DNA from: Mycobacterium sp. UM_CSW
Lineage (GTDB): Bacteria; Actinomycetota; Actinomycetes; Mycobacteriales; Mycobacteriaceae
Length of the DNA: 64,000 nt
Assembly (NCBI RefSeq): GCF_000455205.1
Contig: NZ_AUWQ01000010.1
Location: 62,001 to 126,000 of the forward strand
Direction: 5' to 3'
The notes below the pieces were generated by a model, which saw only the letters and a program-made list of their open reading frames with translations, did not search any database and was not told the DNA's origin. Positions 53,263-61,792 of the stretch are shown one piece after another (the stretch's first letter is position 1; every line of letters begins with the position of its first letter). The translations under genes were made by a program, and so were the position numbers.

Positions 53263-54867
53263 ATGAGTGACAACGACCTGTTGCGCAACCCGACCCACAA
53301 CGGCCACCTTTTGGTGGGGGCGCTCAAGCGCCACAAGAACCGGCCGGTGCTGTTTCTCGGCGACACCACGCTGACGGGTGGTCAGTTGGCCGAGCGGATC
53401 AGCCAGTACACGCAGGCGTTCGAGGCGTTGGGCGCCGGCACCGGTGTCACCGTCGGGCTGCTGTCGCTCAACCGCCCCGAGGTGCTGATGATCCTCGGCG
53501 CGAGTCAGACCCAGGGTTATCGGCGCACCGCGCTGCATCCGCTCGGCTCGCTCGACGATCACGCGTACGTGCTCACCGACGCCGGGGTGAGCTCGCTGAT
53601 CATCGACCCCAACCCGATGTTCACCGAGCGTGCGCTGGGCCTGCTGGAGAAGGTGCCGTCGCTCAAGCAGATCCTGACCATCGGCCCGGTGCCCGAGGCG
53701 TTGAGCGGGGTGGCGGTCGATCTGTCGGCCGAGGCGGCGAAGTACGAGCCTAAGCCGTTGGTGGTCGCCGACCTGCCGCCGGACAACATCGGCGGCCTGA
53801 CCTACACGGGCGGCACGACCGGCAAGCCCAAGGGCGTGATCGGGACCACCGGGAACATCGCCGCCATGACGGCGATCCAACTCGCCGAGTGGGAGTGGCC
53901 CGAACACCCGCGCTTCCTGATGTGCACGCCGCTGTCGCACGCCGGCGCGGCATTCTTCACGCCCACGGTCGTCAAGGGCGGCGAGATGGTGGTGCTGAGC
54001 AAGTTCGACCCGGCCGAGGTGCTGAAAGTCATTGAAGAGCAACGCATTACGGCGACCATGCTGGTGCCGTCGATGCTCTACGCGTTGATGGACCACCCCG
54101 ATTCGCGCACCCGCGACCTGTCGTCGCTGGAGACCGTCTACTACGGCGCCTCGGCGATCAACCCGGTGCGCCTGGCCGAGGCGATCCGGCGGTTCGGCCC
54201 GATTTTCGCCCAGTACTACGGGCAGTCCGAGGCCCCGATGGTGATCACCTACCTGGCCAAGGCCGACCACGACGAGAAGCGGCTGACGTCGTGCGGGCGC
54301 CCGACCCTGTTCGCCCGGGTGGCGCTGCTGGGTACCGACGGTAAGCCGGTGCCGCAGGGTGAGCCGGGCGAAATCTGTGTCAGCGGGCCGCTTTTGGCCG
54401 GCGGCTACTGGAATCTGCCCGACGAGACGTCGAAGACCTTCAAAGACGGCTGGCTGCACACCGGGGACATGGCCCGCGAGGACGAGGACGGCTTCTACTT
54501 CATCGTCGACCGGGTCAAGGACATGATCGTCACCGGCGGCTTCAACGTGTTCCCCCGCGAGGTCGAGGACGTGATCGCCGAGCATCCGGCCGTCGCGCAG
54601 GTGTGTGTGGTCGGCACGCCCGACGAGAAGTGGGGCGAGGCCGTCACAGCCGTGGTGGTGCTGCGCGCCGACGCGCCGCGCGACGACGACGCGATCGACG
54701 CGATGACCGCCGAGATCCAGGCCGCGGTCAAGGACCGCAAGGGCTCGGTGCAGTCACCCAAGCGGGTGGTGGTCGTCGACGCGCTGCCGCTGACCGGGCT
54801 GGGCAAGCCGGACAAGAAGGCCGTGCGGGCGCAGTTCTGGGAGGGCGCCGGCCGCGCGGTGGGCTAG
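53263..54867 (+). CDS. fadD8: Acyl-CoA/acyl-AMP ligase FadD8
   Basis: Adenylate-forming ligase of 534 residues (Rv0551c is longer at its N-terminus). P-loop YTGGTTGKPKGV, adenine motif YYGQSEAPM, hinge DRVKDMIVTGGFNVFPRE, and catalytic lysine region GLGKPDKKAVRAQ are intact. It activates fatty or aromatic acids with ATP and CoA; the substrate is not known. ATG 53263 lies at leaderless spacing. It is divergent from the Rv0552 operon. Two tandem hairpins separate its end from the convergent TetR gene. Confidence 0.93.
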   Translation: MSDNDLLRNPTHNGHLLVGALKRHKNRPVLFLGDTTLTGGQLAERISQYTQAFEALGAGTGVTVGLLSLNRPEVLMILGASQTQGYRRTALHPLGSLDDHAYVLTDAGVSSLIIDPNPMFTERALGLLEKVPSLKQILTIGPVPEALSGVAVDLSAEAAKYEPKPLVVADLPPDNIGGLTYTGGTTGKPKGVIGTTGNIAAMTAIQLAEWEWPEHPRFLMCTPLSHAGAAFFTPTVVKGGEMVVLSKFDPAEVLKVIEEQRITATMLVPSMLYALMDHPDSRTRDLSSLETVYYGASAINPVRLAEAIRRFGPIFAQYYGQSEAPMVITYLAKADHDEKRLTSCGRPTLFARVALLGTDGKPVPQGEPGEICVSGPLLAGGYWNLPDETSKTFKDGWLHTGDMAREDEDGFYFIVDRVKDMIVTGGFNVFPREVEDVIAEHPAVAQVCVVGTPDEKWGEAVTAVVVLRADAPRDDDAIDAMTAEIQAAVKDRKGSVQSPKRVVVVDALPLTGLGKPDKKAVRAQFWEGAGRAVG

Positions 54868-54875
54868 TTCTTTCG

Positions 54876-54929
54876 CCGAGCGCCCGGTAGGCCGGGCAGT
54901 CGACTCCGAGCGCCCGGCTGGCCGGGCAG
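54876..54929. terminator. Two tandem 24-nt hairpins with 30-bp spacing
   Basis: CCGAGCGCCCGGTAGGCCGG-type units at 54876-54899 and 54906-54929 are almost identical. Each folds GCCCGG/CCGGGC around a 4-nt loop. They lie between convergent fadD8 and TetR, so a double bidirectional terminator is likely; an unexplained duplicated element is the alternative. Confidence 0.6.
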
Positions 54930-54936
54930 CGACGAG

Positions 54937-55485
54937 TTAGGCGGACACGCCCGCGACCAAAAGGTCCAGCATGCGGGCTGTCTGCTCGGGCGAACCGCTG
55001 GCCAGAAAGATGCCGATGAGGCTCGACACGACGTCGTCGGCCTGCACGTCGGCGCGCAGGGTCCCGTCGCCTGCGCCCGCCCGCAGCAGCGTGTCGACGG
55101 CGCCGACGATGCTGTCGCGGGTCTGGCTGGGCTGCATGGCGCCGGAGGCGAAGATCGCGTGCAGCGACTCCGCCATCCCGCGCTTGGCGGCCACGAAGCT
55201 CGCGTAGCGGTCCATCCAGCGACGCAGGGCGGTCTTGGGCGGATGGCGTTTGAGTTGGTCTTCGGCGGCCGCGGCCACTTCGGCGAGCTCGGCCCGGAAG
55301 ATCGCCTCGACGAGCGCCTCCCTGTTGGGGAAATGCCGGTACAGCGTGCCGATCCCGACGCCCGCGTCGCGCGCGATCGATTCCAGCGACACCGGCCGGC
55401 CGTCCGCGGTCGCGAACGCCGCGGTCGCCACCTGGAGCAGCTTTTCGCGATTCCGGCGGGCGTCGGACCGGGTGGACTCGACCAA
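54937..55485 (-). CDS. TetR-family transcriptional regulator
   Basis: Repressor of 182 residues. N-terminal helix-turn-helix (about 10-55; LESIARDAGVGIGTLYRHFPNREALVEAIF) and a helical ligand domain (about 70-180). The start is TTG at 55485, with GGAGG 10 nt upstream on the minus strand; the open frame to 55629 would place two palindromic operators inside the coding region and is unlikely. It probably represses itself and the divergent aldo/keto reductase through those operators. Ligand unknown. H37Rv has a VapBC3 toxin-antitoxin pair near this position. Confidence 0.86.
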   Translation of the reverse strand: MVESTRSDARRNREKLLQVATAAFATADGRPVSLESIARDAGVGIGTLYRHFPNREALVEAIFRAELAEVAAAAEDQLKRHPPKTALRRWMDRYASFVAAKRGMAESLHAIFASGAMQPSQTRDSIVGAVDTLLRAGAGDGTLRADVQADDVVSSLIGIFLASGSPEQTARMLDLLVAGVSA

Positions 55486-55487
55486 AG

Positions 55488-55537
55488 CGGAGGTTCCTCC
55501 GGTTCTGCTAGGCTCAGATAAGCGGAGGGTCCTCCGC
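55488..55537. promoter_or_regulatory. Paired palindromic operators of the TetR/AKR divergon
   Basis: CGGAGGTTCCTCCG (55488-55501) is a perfect palindrome. GCGGAGG-GT-CCTCCGC (55522-55537) is the same core with one more pair. Centres are 35 bp apart, within the short gap between the divergent genes. TetR binding is inferred. Confidence 0.75.
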
Positions 55538-55567
55538 ATTCCTATCCAGTGTGGCACGAGGAGCACC

Positions 55568-56455
55568 ATGACGGACAAATCCCAGCCCGGCGGCGTCGGC
55601 GACATCGGCAAGTCGACGGTCGCCCGCATCGGCTACGGCGCCATGCAACTGTTCGAGGCGGTCTCCGACGAGGACGCCACCGCGGTGCTGCGTCGCGCGG
55701 TCGAACTCGGCGTCAACCACATCGACACCGCGTCGTTCTACGGCCCGGGCGAGGTGAACCGCCGGATCCGCGCGGCCCTGGCCCCCTACCCCGAAGACCT
55801 CGTCATCGTCAGCAAGGTCGGCGCCCGCTACACCGGCGAACAACCCATGCCCCTGACCGCGGCGCAGCGGCCCGCCGAGTTGCGCGCCGCCGTGGAGGAC
55901 GACCTGCGCCAGCTGGGCCTGGATTGCGTCCCGGTGGTCAACCTGCGGCGCATGGACCTCGGGCCTTCGGCGGCCGCCGCGGGCGACCAGGAGGTCGACC
56001 TCGACGACCAACTCGCCGAGATGATCGCGCTGCGTGACGAGGGCAAGATCGGTGCGATCGGCATCAGCAGCGTGCCGCTCGACGTGGTGCGCCGGGCCCT
56101 GCCCGCGGGCATCGTCTGCGTGCAGAACGCCTACAGCCTCCTCGACCGCTCGCAGGAGGCCACCCTCGACCTGTGCAAGGGGGAGGGCATTGCGTGGGTG
56201 CCGTACTTCCCGTTGGGGTCGGCGTTCCCGGGCCTGCCCAAGGTCACCGACCACCCGGTGGTGGTCGAGGTCGCCGGCGAATTCGGCGCTACGCCAGCTC
56301 AAATCGGGCTGGCATGGCTGCTGGCCCACTCCCCCAACACATTGCTCATCCCAGGGACGCGATCGGTGGCTCACCTCGAGGAGAACCTCGGCGCCGGGGA
56401 CATCGCGCTGGGTGCCGACGTACTCGCGCGGCTCGAGGCGCGACCCGGCGGGTAA
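55568..56455 (+). CDS. Aldo/keto reductase
   Basis: NADPH-dependent carbonyl reductase of 295 residues. The catalytic Asp/Tyr motif is HIDTASFYGPG and the lysine is in VIVSKVG. Where the tetrad histidine is normally in LHR, this protein reads VVNLRRMD, an Arg-containing variant also seen in YdbC-like AKRs. Cofactor site sequence LIPGTRSVAHLEENLG is near the C-terminus. The ribosome-binding site GAGGAG precedes ATG 55568. It is divergent from and probably repressed by the TetR protein. The TAA stop overlaps the -10 of the next gene. Confidence 0.92.
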   Translation: MTDKSQPGGVGDIGKSTVARIGYGAMQLFEAVSDEDATAVLRRAVELGVNHIDTASFYGPGEVNRRIRAALAPYPEDLVIVSKVGARYTGEQPMPLTAAQRPAELRAAVEDDLRQLGLDCVPVVNLRRMDLGPSAAAAGDQEVDLDDQLAEMIALRDEGKIGAIGISSVPLDVVRRALPAGIVCVQNAYSLLDRSQEATLDLCKGEGIAWVPYFPLGSAFPGLPKVTDHPVVVEVAGEFGATPAQIGLAWLLAHSPNTLLIPGTRSVAHLEENLGAGDIALGADVLARLEARPGG

Positions 56456-56458
56456 CGT
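56453..56458 (+). promoter_or_regulatory. -10 element overlapping the AKR stop
   Basis: TAACGT starts on the TAA of the AKR gene and ends 7 nt before GTG 56466. Leaderless transcription of the next gene is predicted, besides any read-through. Confidence 0.45.
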
Positions 56459-56465
56459 CGCTGCC

Positions 56466-56921
56466 GTGGGCAGCGTCGAACGGGTCCGGCCGCCGTGGTG
56501 GCTGAAGCCGGCAAACAAGCTCTTTATCCGGATGTCGCGGCTGGGAATGAGTTTCGGGGGCGAGAGCCCGGTCGTGCTGACGGTGAAGGGGCGCAAGTCC
56601 GGCCGCGACCGGTCGACACCGGTGACCCCGATGACGGTCGACGGGCACGAGTTCGTCGTCGCCGGGTTTCCCGGCGCCGACTGGGTCGCCAACGCGCGCG
56701 CCGCCGGGCAGGCGACGGTGGCCCGCGGGCGGCGCGTCCAAAAGGTGCGGATGGTGGAGTTGCCGCCGGACGACGCGCGGCCGATCCTGCGCGCCTTCCC
56801 GACCGAGGTGCCCACGGGCGTCGGCTTCATGAAGCGGGCGGGACTCGTGATCGACGGTCGCCCCGAGGAATTCGAAGCCCTGGCCGGCCGGTGCGCGGTG
56901 TTCCGGCTGGACCCGGTGTAG
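56466..56921 (+). CDS. Deazaflavin-dependent nitroreductase-family protein
   Basis: Second Ddn/FDOR-like protein in the window (151 residues), predicted to bind F420 and reduce an unknown substrate. Family features are PVVLTVKGRKSGRDRSTPVT near residue 37 and VAGFPGADWVANARAAG near 70. The start is GTG at 56466. It lies 10 bp after the AKR gene and 5 bp before a secreted-protein gene on the same strand, so an AKR-Ddn-secreted unit is possible. It is only distantly similar to the 10878-11363 protein. Confidence 0.88.
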   Translation: MGSVERVRPPWWLKPANKLFIRMSRLGMSFGGESPVVLTVKGRKSGRDRSTPVTPMTVDGHEFVVAGFPGADWVANARAAGQATVARGRRVQKVRMVELPPDDARPILRAFPTEVPTGVGFMKRAGLVIDGRPEEFEALAGRCAVFRLDPV

Positions 56922-56926
56922 TCGCG

Positions 56927-57619
56927 ATGCGGCGGGTGCTGTTGGTGGTGACGCTGCTGGTCGCCGCGTTGGGCGTGCCCCCGGCGCGGACTTTCGCCGC
57001 GACGGGCTGCGCGCCCGGCGGCGACCCACCTCCGTCCGGCGCCGCACAACGCAAGGTCGGCGATCTCGACTGGGACGGCCAGCCGGACACGTTGTGGGTC
57101 GGGCAGTTTCGCGACGGCGGCCGCACCGCCCGAGTCGCCGGCGTCACGACGGCGAGCGGCGCGAACTCCGGCGTAGAGATCGCCTCGGCGAGCCCAATCC
57201 CGTTGAGCGCCTTGGCGATCGACGCACAACAAGACGGGCAGCACCAGATCATCGTCAGCGACGGCCGCAGCGCGCGCCTCTACGTGTTCGCCGACTGCCG
57301 ACTGCAGGCCGCCGCCGACAACCAGGGCGCGCCGTTCCTGTTCGACCTGGCGAACCTGCGCGGCAACGGCACCGGAATCGGCTGCAGCGACCTCGGCCCA
57401 CCGTCGCCCGGCCGGCACCTGGTCGGGCTGCAGGCCTTGAACCAGGACGGCCAGTGGACGGTGCGGCGCACCGAGATCAACCTCAACGGCACGCTGGCTA
57501 CCATCGGGAAGTCCGACACCGTGGCGGCCACGTCCGCGCAGGACCCCGCGGTGGTCTCGGCGCAGACCATCAGCTGCGGCGACCTTTCCATCAGCAAGGA
57601 CGGAGTTCAACAGCCTTGA
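56927..57619 (+). CDS. Secreted hypothetical protein, VCBS/beta-propeller-like
   Basis: Exported protein of 230 residues. The signal peptide (MRRVLLVVTLLVAALGVPPA) ends near TFAATGC; the early cysteine is not in a good lipobox. The mature part has the FG-GAP/VCBS-like element KVGDLDWDGQPDTLWVG and further short repeats (QDGQHQIIVSDGRSARLYVF), suggesting calcium-binding propeller blades. I do not recognise a specific family. Its TGA overlaps the menB TTG start (57616-57619), coupling the two genes. Confidence 0.78.
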   Translation: MRRVLLVVTLLVAALGVPPARTFAATGCAPGGDPPPSGAAQRKVGDLDWDGQPDTLWVGQFRDGGRTARVAGVTTASGANSGVEIASASPIPLSALAIDAQQDGQHQIIVSDGRSARLYVFADCRLQAAADNQGAPFLFDLANLRGNGTGIGCSDLGPPSPGRHLVGLQALNQDGQWTVRRTEINLNGTLATIGKSDTVAATSAQDPAVVSAQTISCGDLSISKDGVQQP

Positions 57620-58518
57620 GTGACAACCCATTTGACGCGCAGGCCTGGCGACCCGTCGACGGATTCAACGACCTGACCGACATCACCTACCACCGCCACG
57701 TCACCGACGCCACGGTTCGGGTGGCGTTCGACCGCCCCGAGGTGCGCAACGCGTTCCGCCCCCATACCGTCGACGAGCTCTACCGGGCGCTGGACCACGC
57801 CCGCATGTCCCCCGACGTGGGCGTGGTGCTGCTGACCGGCAACGGCCCGTCGCCCAAGGACGGCGGCTGGGCGTTCTGCTCCGGCGGCGATCAGCGCATC
57901 CGCGGGCGGTCGGGCTATCAATACGCGAGCGGGGAGACCGCCGACACCGTCGACGCCGCCCGCGCCGGCCGGTTGCACATCCTCGAGGTGCAGCGGCTCA
58001 TCCGGTTCATGCCCAAGGTGGTCATCTGCCTGGTCAACGGGTGGGCCGCCGGGGGCGGGCACAGCCTGCACGTGGTCTGCGACCTCACCCTGGCCAGCCG
58101 CGAGCACGCGCGCTTCAAGCAGACCGACGCCGACGTCGGCAGCTTCGACGGCGGCTACGGCAGCGCGTATCTGGCCCGTCAGGTGGGCCAGAAGTTTGCC
58201 CGCGAGATCTTCTTCCTGGGCCGGCCCTACACCGCCGAGCAGATGCACCACATGGGTGCGGTCAACGAGGTCGTGGACCACGTCGACCTCGAACGCACCG
58301 GCATCCAGTGGGCGGCCGAGATCAACGCGAAATCCCCTCAGGCGCAACGCATGCTGAAGTTCGCGTTCAACCTGCTCGACGACGGGCTGGTGGGCCAGCA
58401 GCTGTTCGCCGGCGAGGCCACCCGGCTGGCCTACATGACCGACGAGGCCGTGGAGGGCCGCGACGCGTTCTTGGAGAAGAGGCCGCCGGACTGGAGCGCG
58501 TTCCCGCGCTACTTCTAG
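57616..58518 (+). CDS. menB: 1,4-dihydroxy-2-naphthoyl-CoA synthase
   Basis: Crotonase-family Dieckmann cyclase that turns o-succinylbenzoyl-CoA into DHNA-CoA. It has 300 residues. Active-site segments WAFCSGGDQRIRGR, NGWAAGGGHSLHVVCDL and TDADVGSFDGGYGSAYLAR match Rv0548c almost exactly. The start is TTG 57616 (SDNPFDAQAW follows) with GGAG about 10 nt upstream. M. tuberculosis annotation begins slightly upstream of the homologous ALSDNPFD, so the true start may be non-canonical there too. Followed by SDR 58550. Confidence 0.95.
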   Translation: MSDNPFDAQAWRPVDGFNDLTDITYHRHVTDATVRVAFDRPEVRNAFRPHTVDELYRALDHARMSPDVGVVLLTGNGPSPKDGGWAFCSGGDQRIRGRSGYQYASGETADTVDAARAGRLHILEVQRLIRFMPKVVICLVNGWAAGGGHSLHVVCDLTLASREHARFKQTDADVGSFDGGYGSAYLARQVGQKFAREIFFLGRPYTAEQMHHMGAVNEVVDHVDLERTGIQWAAEINAKSPQAQRMLKFAFNLLDDGLVGQQLFAGEATRLAYMTDEAVEGRDAFLEKRPPDWSAFPRYF

Positions 58519-58537
58519 GCGGCCTCGGGCCGCCGCC

Positions 58538-58543
58538 TAGACT
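58538..58543 (+). promoter_or_regulatory. -10 element predicting a leaderless transcript
   Basis: TAGACT ends 6 nt before GTG 58550, in the 31-bp gap after menB. Confidence 0.5.
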
Positions 58544-58549
58544 CCGCAC

Positions 58550-59440
58550 GTGAGCAAGAGCCCCCTCAGCAGATTCAGAGACCAGCTGGTGCTGGCGACC
58601 ATGCGACCGCCCGCGTCGCCGCAGATACTGGTCAACCGGCCCGCGATCAAGCCGGTCGACCTCGACGGCAAGCGGATCCTGCTGACCGGGGCGTCGTCGG
58701 GCATCGGCGAGGCAGGGGCCGAACAGCTGGCCCACGCCGGCGCGACCGTGGTCGTCGTCGCCCGCCGCGGGGACCTGCTCGAGGCGCTGGCGGACCGCAT
58801 CGCCAAGGCCGGCGGCAGCGCGATACCCATCCCCTGTGACATCTCGGACCTGGACGCGGTCGACGCGTTGGTGGCCGACGTCGAGAAGCGCGTCGGCGGC
58901 GTCGACATCCTGATCAACAACGCCGGCCGGTCGATCCGCCGGCCCCTAGCCGAGTCGCTGGAACGCTGGCACGATGTGGAGCGGACCATGCTGCTGAACT
59001 ACTACGCGCCACTGCGGCTGATTCGCGGGCTCGCGCCCGCGATGCTCGAGCGCGGCGACGGCCACATCATCAACGTCTCGACGTGGGGGGTCTTGTCGGA
59101 GGCGTCGCCGCTGTTTTCGGTCTACAACGCCTCCAAGGCCGCGCTGTCGACGGTGAGCCGAGTCGTCGAAACCGAGTGGGGCCGAAGGGGCGTCCATTCC
59201 ACGACGTTGTATTACCCGCTGGTCGCCACGCCGATGATCGCGCCGACCAAGGCATACGACGGGATGCCCGCGCTCACGTCCCAGGAGGCCGCCGAGTGGA
59301 TGGTCACCGCGGCCCGCACCCGCCCGGTGCGGATCGCGCCGCGCATGGCGATCGCCGCCAAGGCGCTGGACACCTTCGGCCCCCGCTGGGTAAACACGCT
59401 CATGCAGCGCCAAACACTCCAGCCGAACCATGAACCGTGA
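58550..59440 (+). CDS. SDR-family oxidoreductase (Rv0547c homologue)
   Basis: Short-chain dehydrogenase of 296 residues (Rv0547c has 294). A roughly 40-residue N-terminal extension precedes the Rossmann motif TGASSGIGEAGA. NNAGRS, the serine region NVSTWG and the YNASKAAL active site are intact. The start is GTG at 58550. The 3' end overlaps the next gene by 11 bp (59430-59440), so they form a unit with Rv0546c downstream. Substrate unknown; conserved position after menB. Confidence 0.93.
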   Translation: MSKSPLSRFRDQLVLATMRPPASPQILVNRPAIKPVDLDGKRILLTGASSGIGEAGAEQLAHAGATVVVVARRGDLLEALADRIAKAGGSAIPIPCDISDLDAVDALVADVEKRVGGVDILINNAGRSIRRPLAESLERWHDVERTMLLNYYAPLRLIRGLAPAMLERGDGHIINVSTWGVLSEASPLFSVYNASKAALSTVSRVVETEWGRRGVHSTTLYYPLVATPMIAPTKAYDGMPALTSQEAAEWMVTAARTRPVRIAPRMAIAAKALDTFGPRWVNTLMQRQTLQPNHEP

Positions 59441-60056
59441 TCTCTGGGCCACCATCGCCGCCGAACGCGGCGCGCTCGCCGGCGACCTCGCCGAACTGGC
59501 ACCGGCGCAATGGGATACGCCGTCGCTGTGCGCGGGCTGGACCGTCCGCGACGTCGTCGCGCACCTGTCAGCGACGGCCTCGCTGAACCCCGCCACGTTC
59601 TTCGTCGCGCTGGCCAAGGCCGGGTTCAACTTCGACAAGTTCGCCAACGGTCAGATCGCCAAGCACCGCGGCGCCGACCCGGGCGCCACCCTGGCGGAGT
59701 TTCGCGGATTGCAGAATTCCACATCCGCGCCGCCGGGCCCCAAGACCTCCTGGCTGGGCGAGGTGGTGGTGCACGGCGCCGACGTCCGCCGCCCGCTGGG
59801 CATCCCGCACAGCTACCCGCCGGACGCGGTGCGCGAGGCGATCGACTTCTACAAGGGATCCAACATGCTGCTGGGGTCCAAGAACCGCATCGCCGGGCTG
59901 GCGCTGTCCGCGACCGACCAGGACTGGCACCACGGGGAGGGGCAGCCCGTCGAAGGCCCCCTGCTGTCGCTGCTGCTGGCAACCACCGGCCGCGCCGCCG
60001 GCTGCGACGACCTCGCCGGCCCGGGCGTTCCGACGCTGCGCAGCCGATGCACGTGA
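59430..60056 (+). CDS. Maleylpyruvate isomerase/DinB-like mycothiol-dependent protein
   Basis: Four-helix metalloprotein of the DinB/mycothiol-dependent maleylpyruvate-isomerase N-terminal family, 208 residues. The diagnostic motif is SLCAGWTVRDVVAHLS near residue 32, with the metal-site histidine in VVHGADVRRPLG (about 112). Members conjugate or isomerise substrates with mycothiol. It overlaps the SDR by 11 bp and precedes the VOC gene by 13 bp, suggesting a three-gene detoxification-like unit. The enzyme activity is inferred from the family only. Confidence 0.88.
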   Translation: MNRDLWATIAAERGALAGDLAELAPAQWDTPSLCAGWTVRDVVAHLSATASLNPATFFVALAKAGFNFDKFANGQIAKHRGADPGATLAEFRGLQNSTSAPPGPKTSWLGEVVVHGADVRRPLGIPHSYPPDAVREAIDFYKGSNMLLGSKNRIAGLALSATDQDWHHGEGQPVEGPLLSLLLATTGRAAGCDDLAGPGVPTLRSRCT

Positions 60057-60069
60057 TAGACACGAGGCT

Positions 60070-60459
60070 ATGGAGATCCTGGCCAGCCGGATGTTGCTCC
60101 GGCCGGCGGACTATCAGCGGTCGCTGAGCTTCTACCGCGACGAGATCGGCCTCGCGATAGCCCGCGAATATGGCGCGGGGACGGTGTTTTTCGCGGGGCA
60201 GTCCCTGCTGGAGCTGGCCGGTTATGGTTCGCCCGACCACTCCCGCGGCCCGTTCCCCGGCGCGCTGTGGCTGCAGGTCCGCGACGTCGCGGCGACGCAG
60301 GCCGAGCTGGAGGGCCGCGGGGTTCCGATCGCCCGCGAAGCGCGGCGCGAGCCGTGGGGTTTGCGGGAGATGCACGTGACCGATCCGGACGGGATCACGC
60401 TGATCTTCGTCGAGGTCCCCGGCGACCATCCGCTGCGCCGCGATACCCGCGGCGACTGA
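60070..60459 (+). CDS. VOC-family (glyoxalase/bleomycin-resistance fold) protein
   Basis: Small metal-binding VOC protein of 129 residues (Rv0546c has 128). N-terminal LLRPADYQRSLSFYRDEIGL and C-terminal WGLREMHVTDPDGITLIFVEVP are the typical beta-alpha-beta-beta-beta units; the glutamate in IFVEVP is a usual metal ligand. Function may be lyase, dioxygenase or binding. Start ATG 60070. It ends 115 bp before pitA. Confidence 0.93.
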   Translation: MEILASRMLLRPADYQRSLSFYRDEIGLAIAREYGAGTVFFAGQSLLELAGYGSPDHSRGPFPGALWLQVRDVAATQAELEGRGVPIAREARREPWGLREMHVTDPDGITLIFVEVPGDHPLRRDTRGD

Positions 60460-60574
60460 GGGGGAACGTCCGGTTAACTAACGGCTAACATCAGAAGACA
60501 AGTCAAGGTACACCTGCGTTTCTGCCATTTCTGGGTTCGACAATTTAAGCCCCCTACTACGAGAATCAGGCGCT

Positions 60575-61792
60575 GTGAACATCGATTTGTTCCTCCTAAT
60601 CATTGTCGTAATCACGGCACTCGCTTTCGATTTCACCAATGGCTTCCACGACACCGGCAACGCGATGGCAACGTCCATCGCCAGTGGGGCACTGGCGCCC
60701 AAGGCCGCTGTCGCGCTGTCGGCGGTGCTGAACCTGGTGGGCGCGTTCATGTCCACCGCCGTCGCGGCCACGATCGCCAAAGGCCTCATCGACGGGCACA
60801 TCGTGACGCTGGAACTGGTGTTTGCCGGCCTGGTCGGCGGCATCGTCTGGAACCTGCTCACCTGGCTCCTCGGCATCCCGTCCAGCTCGTCGCACGCGCT
60901 GATCGGCGGCATCGTCGGCGCCACGCTCGCGGCCGTCGGCTCGCACGGGGTGATCTGGAAGGGCCTGGTGTCCAAGGTGCTGATCCCGGCCGTCGTCGCC
61001 GCGATCCTGGCCATCCTGGTCGGGGCGATCGCGACCTGGCTGGTCTACCGCGTCACCCGCGGCCTCGACACCTCGCGCACCGAGGCGGGCTTCCGGTACG
61101 GCCAATGGGGGTCGGCGTCGCTGGTCTCCCTGGCGCACGGCACGGGTGACGCCCAGAAGACGATGGGCATCATCTTCCTGGCGCTGATGTCGTACGGCGC
61201 GGTCAGCAAGACCGAGGCGTCGCCACCGTTCTGGGTCATCCTCTGTTGCGCCCTGGCGATGGCGGCAGGCACCTACCTGGGCGGCTGGCGGATCATCCGC
61301 ACCCTGGGCAAGGGACTCGTCGAGATCAAGTCGCCGCAGGGCATGGCCGCCGAATCATCCTCGGCCGCAGTCATTTTGCTGTCCACCCACTTCGGCTACG
61401 CGCTGTCGACGACGCAGGTCTGCACCGGCTCGGTGATGGGCAGCGGGCTGGGCAAGCCCGGCGGCGAGGTCCGCTGGGGCGTCGCCGGCCGGATGGTGAC
61501 CGCGTGGCTGATCACGCTCCCGTTGGCCGGCTTGGTCGGGGCGATCACCTACTGGACCGTCCACCTCATCGGCGGCTACCCCGGGGCGATCATCGGCTTC
61601 GGGCTGCTGGTCGCGGTCTCGACGTTGATCTACATCCGGTCGCGGCGGGTCAAGGTCGACCACAAGAACGTCAACGCCGAATGGGAAGGCAGCCTCACCG
61701 CCGGCCTCGAGGGCGACGGACATCCGCCGTCCGATAGGGGGTCCAAGGTGGGGTCCGACGACGACACCGTGAGCGCGGGGAATCCCTCATGA
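60575..61792 (+). CDS. pitA: Low-affinity inorganic phosphate transporter
   Basis: PiT-family phosphate-cation symporter, 405 residues (Rv0545c has 417) with about 10 membrane spans. The duplicated PiT signature is seen as DFTNGFHDTGNAMATSIASG near the N-terminus and SLAHGTGDAQKTMGIIF in the middle. The start is GTG at 60575. The C-terminal tail (DGHPPSDRGSKVGSDDD) is hydrophilic. Its stop overlaps the next gene as ATGA (61789-61792). Upstream 60475-60490 contains three TAAC repeats of unknown meaning. Confidence 0.95.
   Translation: MNIDLFLLIIVVITALAFDFTNGFHDTGNAMATSIASGALAPKAAVALSAVLNLVGAFMSTAVAATIAKGLIDGHIVTLELVFAGLVGGIVWNLLTWLLGIPSSSSHALIGGIVGATLAAVGSHGVIWKGLVSKVLIPAVVAAILAILVGAIATWLVYRVTRGLDTSRTEAGFRYGQWGSASLVSLAHGTGDAQKTMGIIFLALMSYGAVSKTEASPPFWVILCCALAMAAGTYLGGWRIIRTLGKGLVEIKSPQGMAAESSSAAVILLSTHFGYALSTTQVCTGSVMGSGLGKPGGEVRWGVAGRMVTAWLITLPLAGLVGAITYWTVHLIGGYPGAIIGFGLLVAVSTLIYIRSRRVKVDHKNVNAEWEGSLTAGLEGDGHPPSDRGSKVGSDDDTVSAGNPS

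Noticed and set aside
60475-60490. TAAC repeats upstream of pitA as a Pho box
   Set aside because: They do not match a RegX3 or PhoP motif that I can state with confidence; noted in the pitA entry only.
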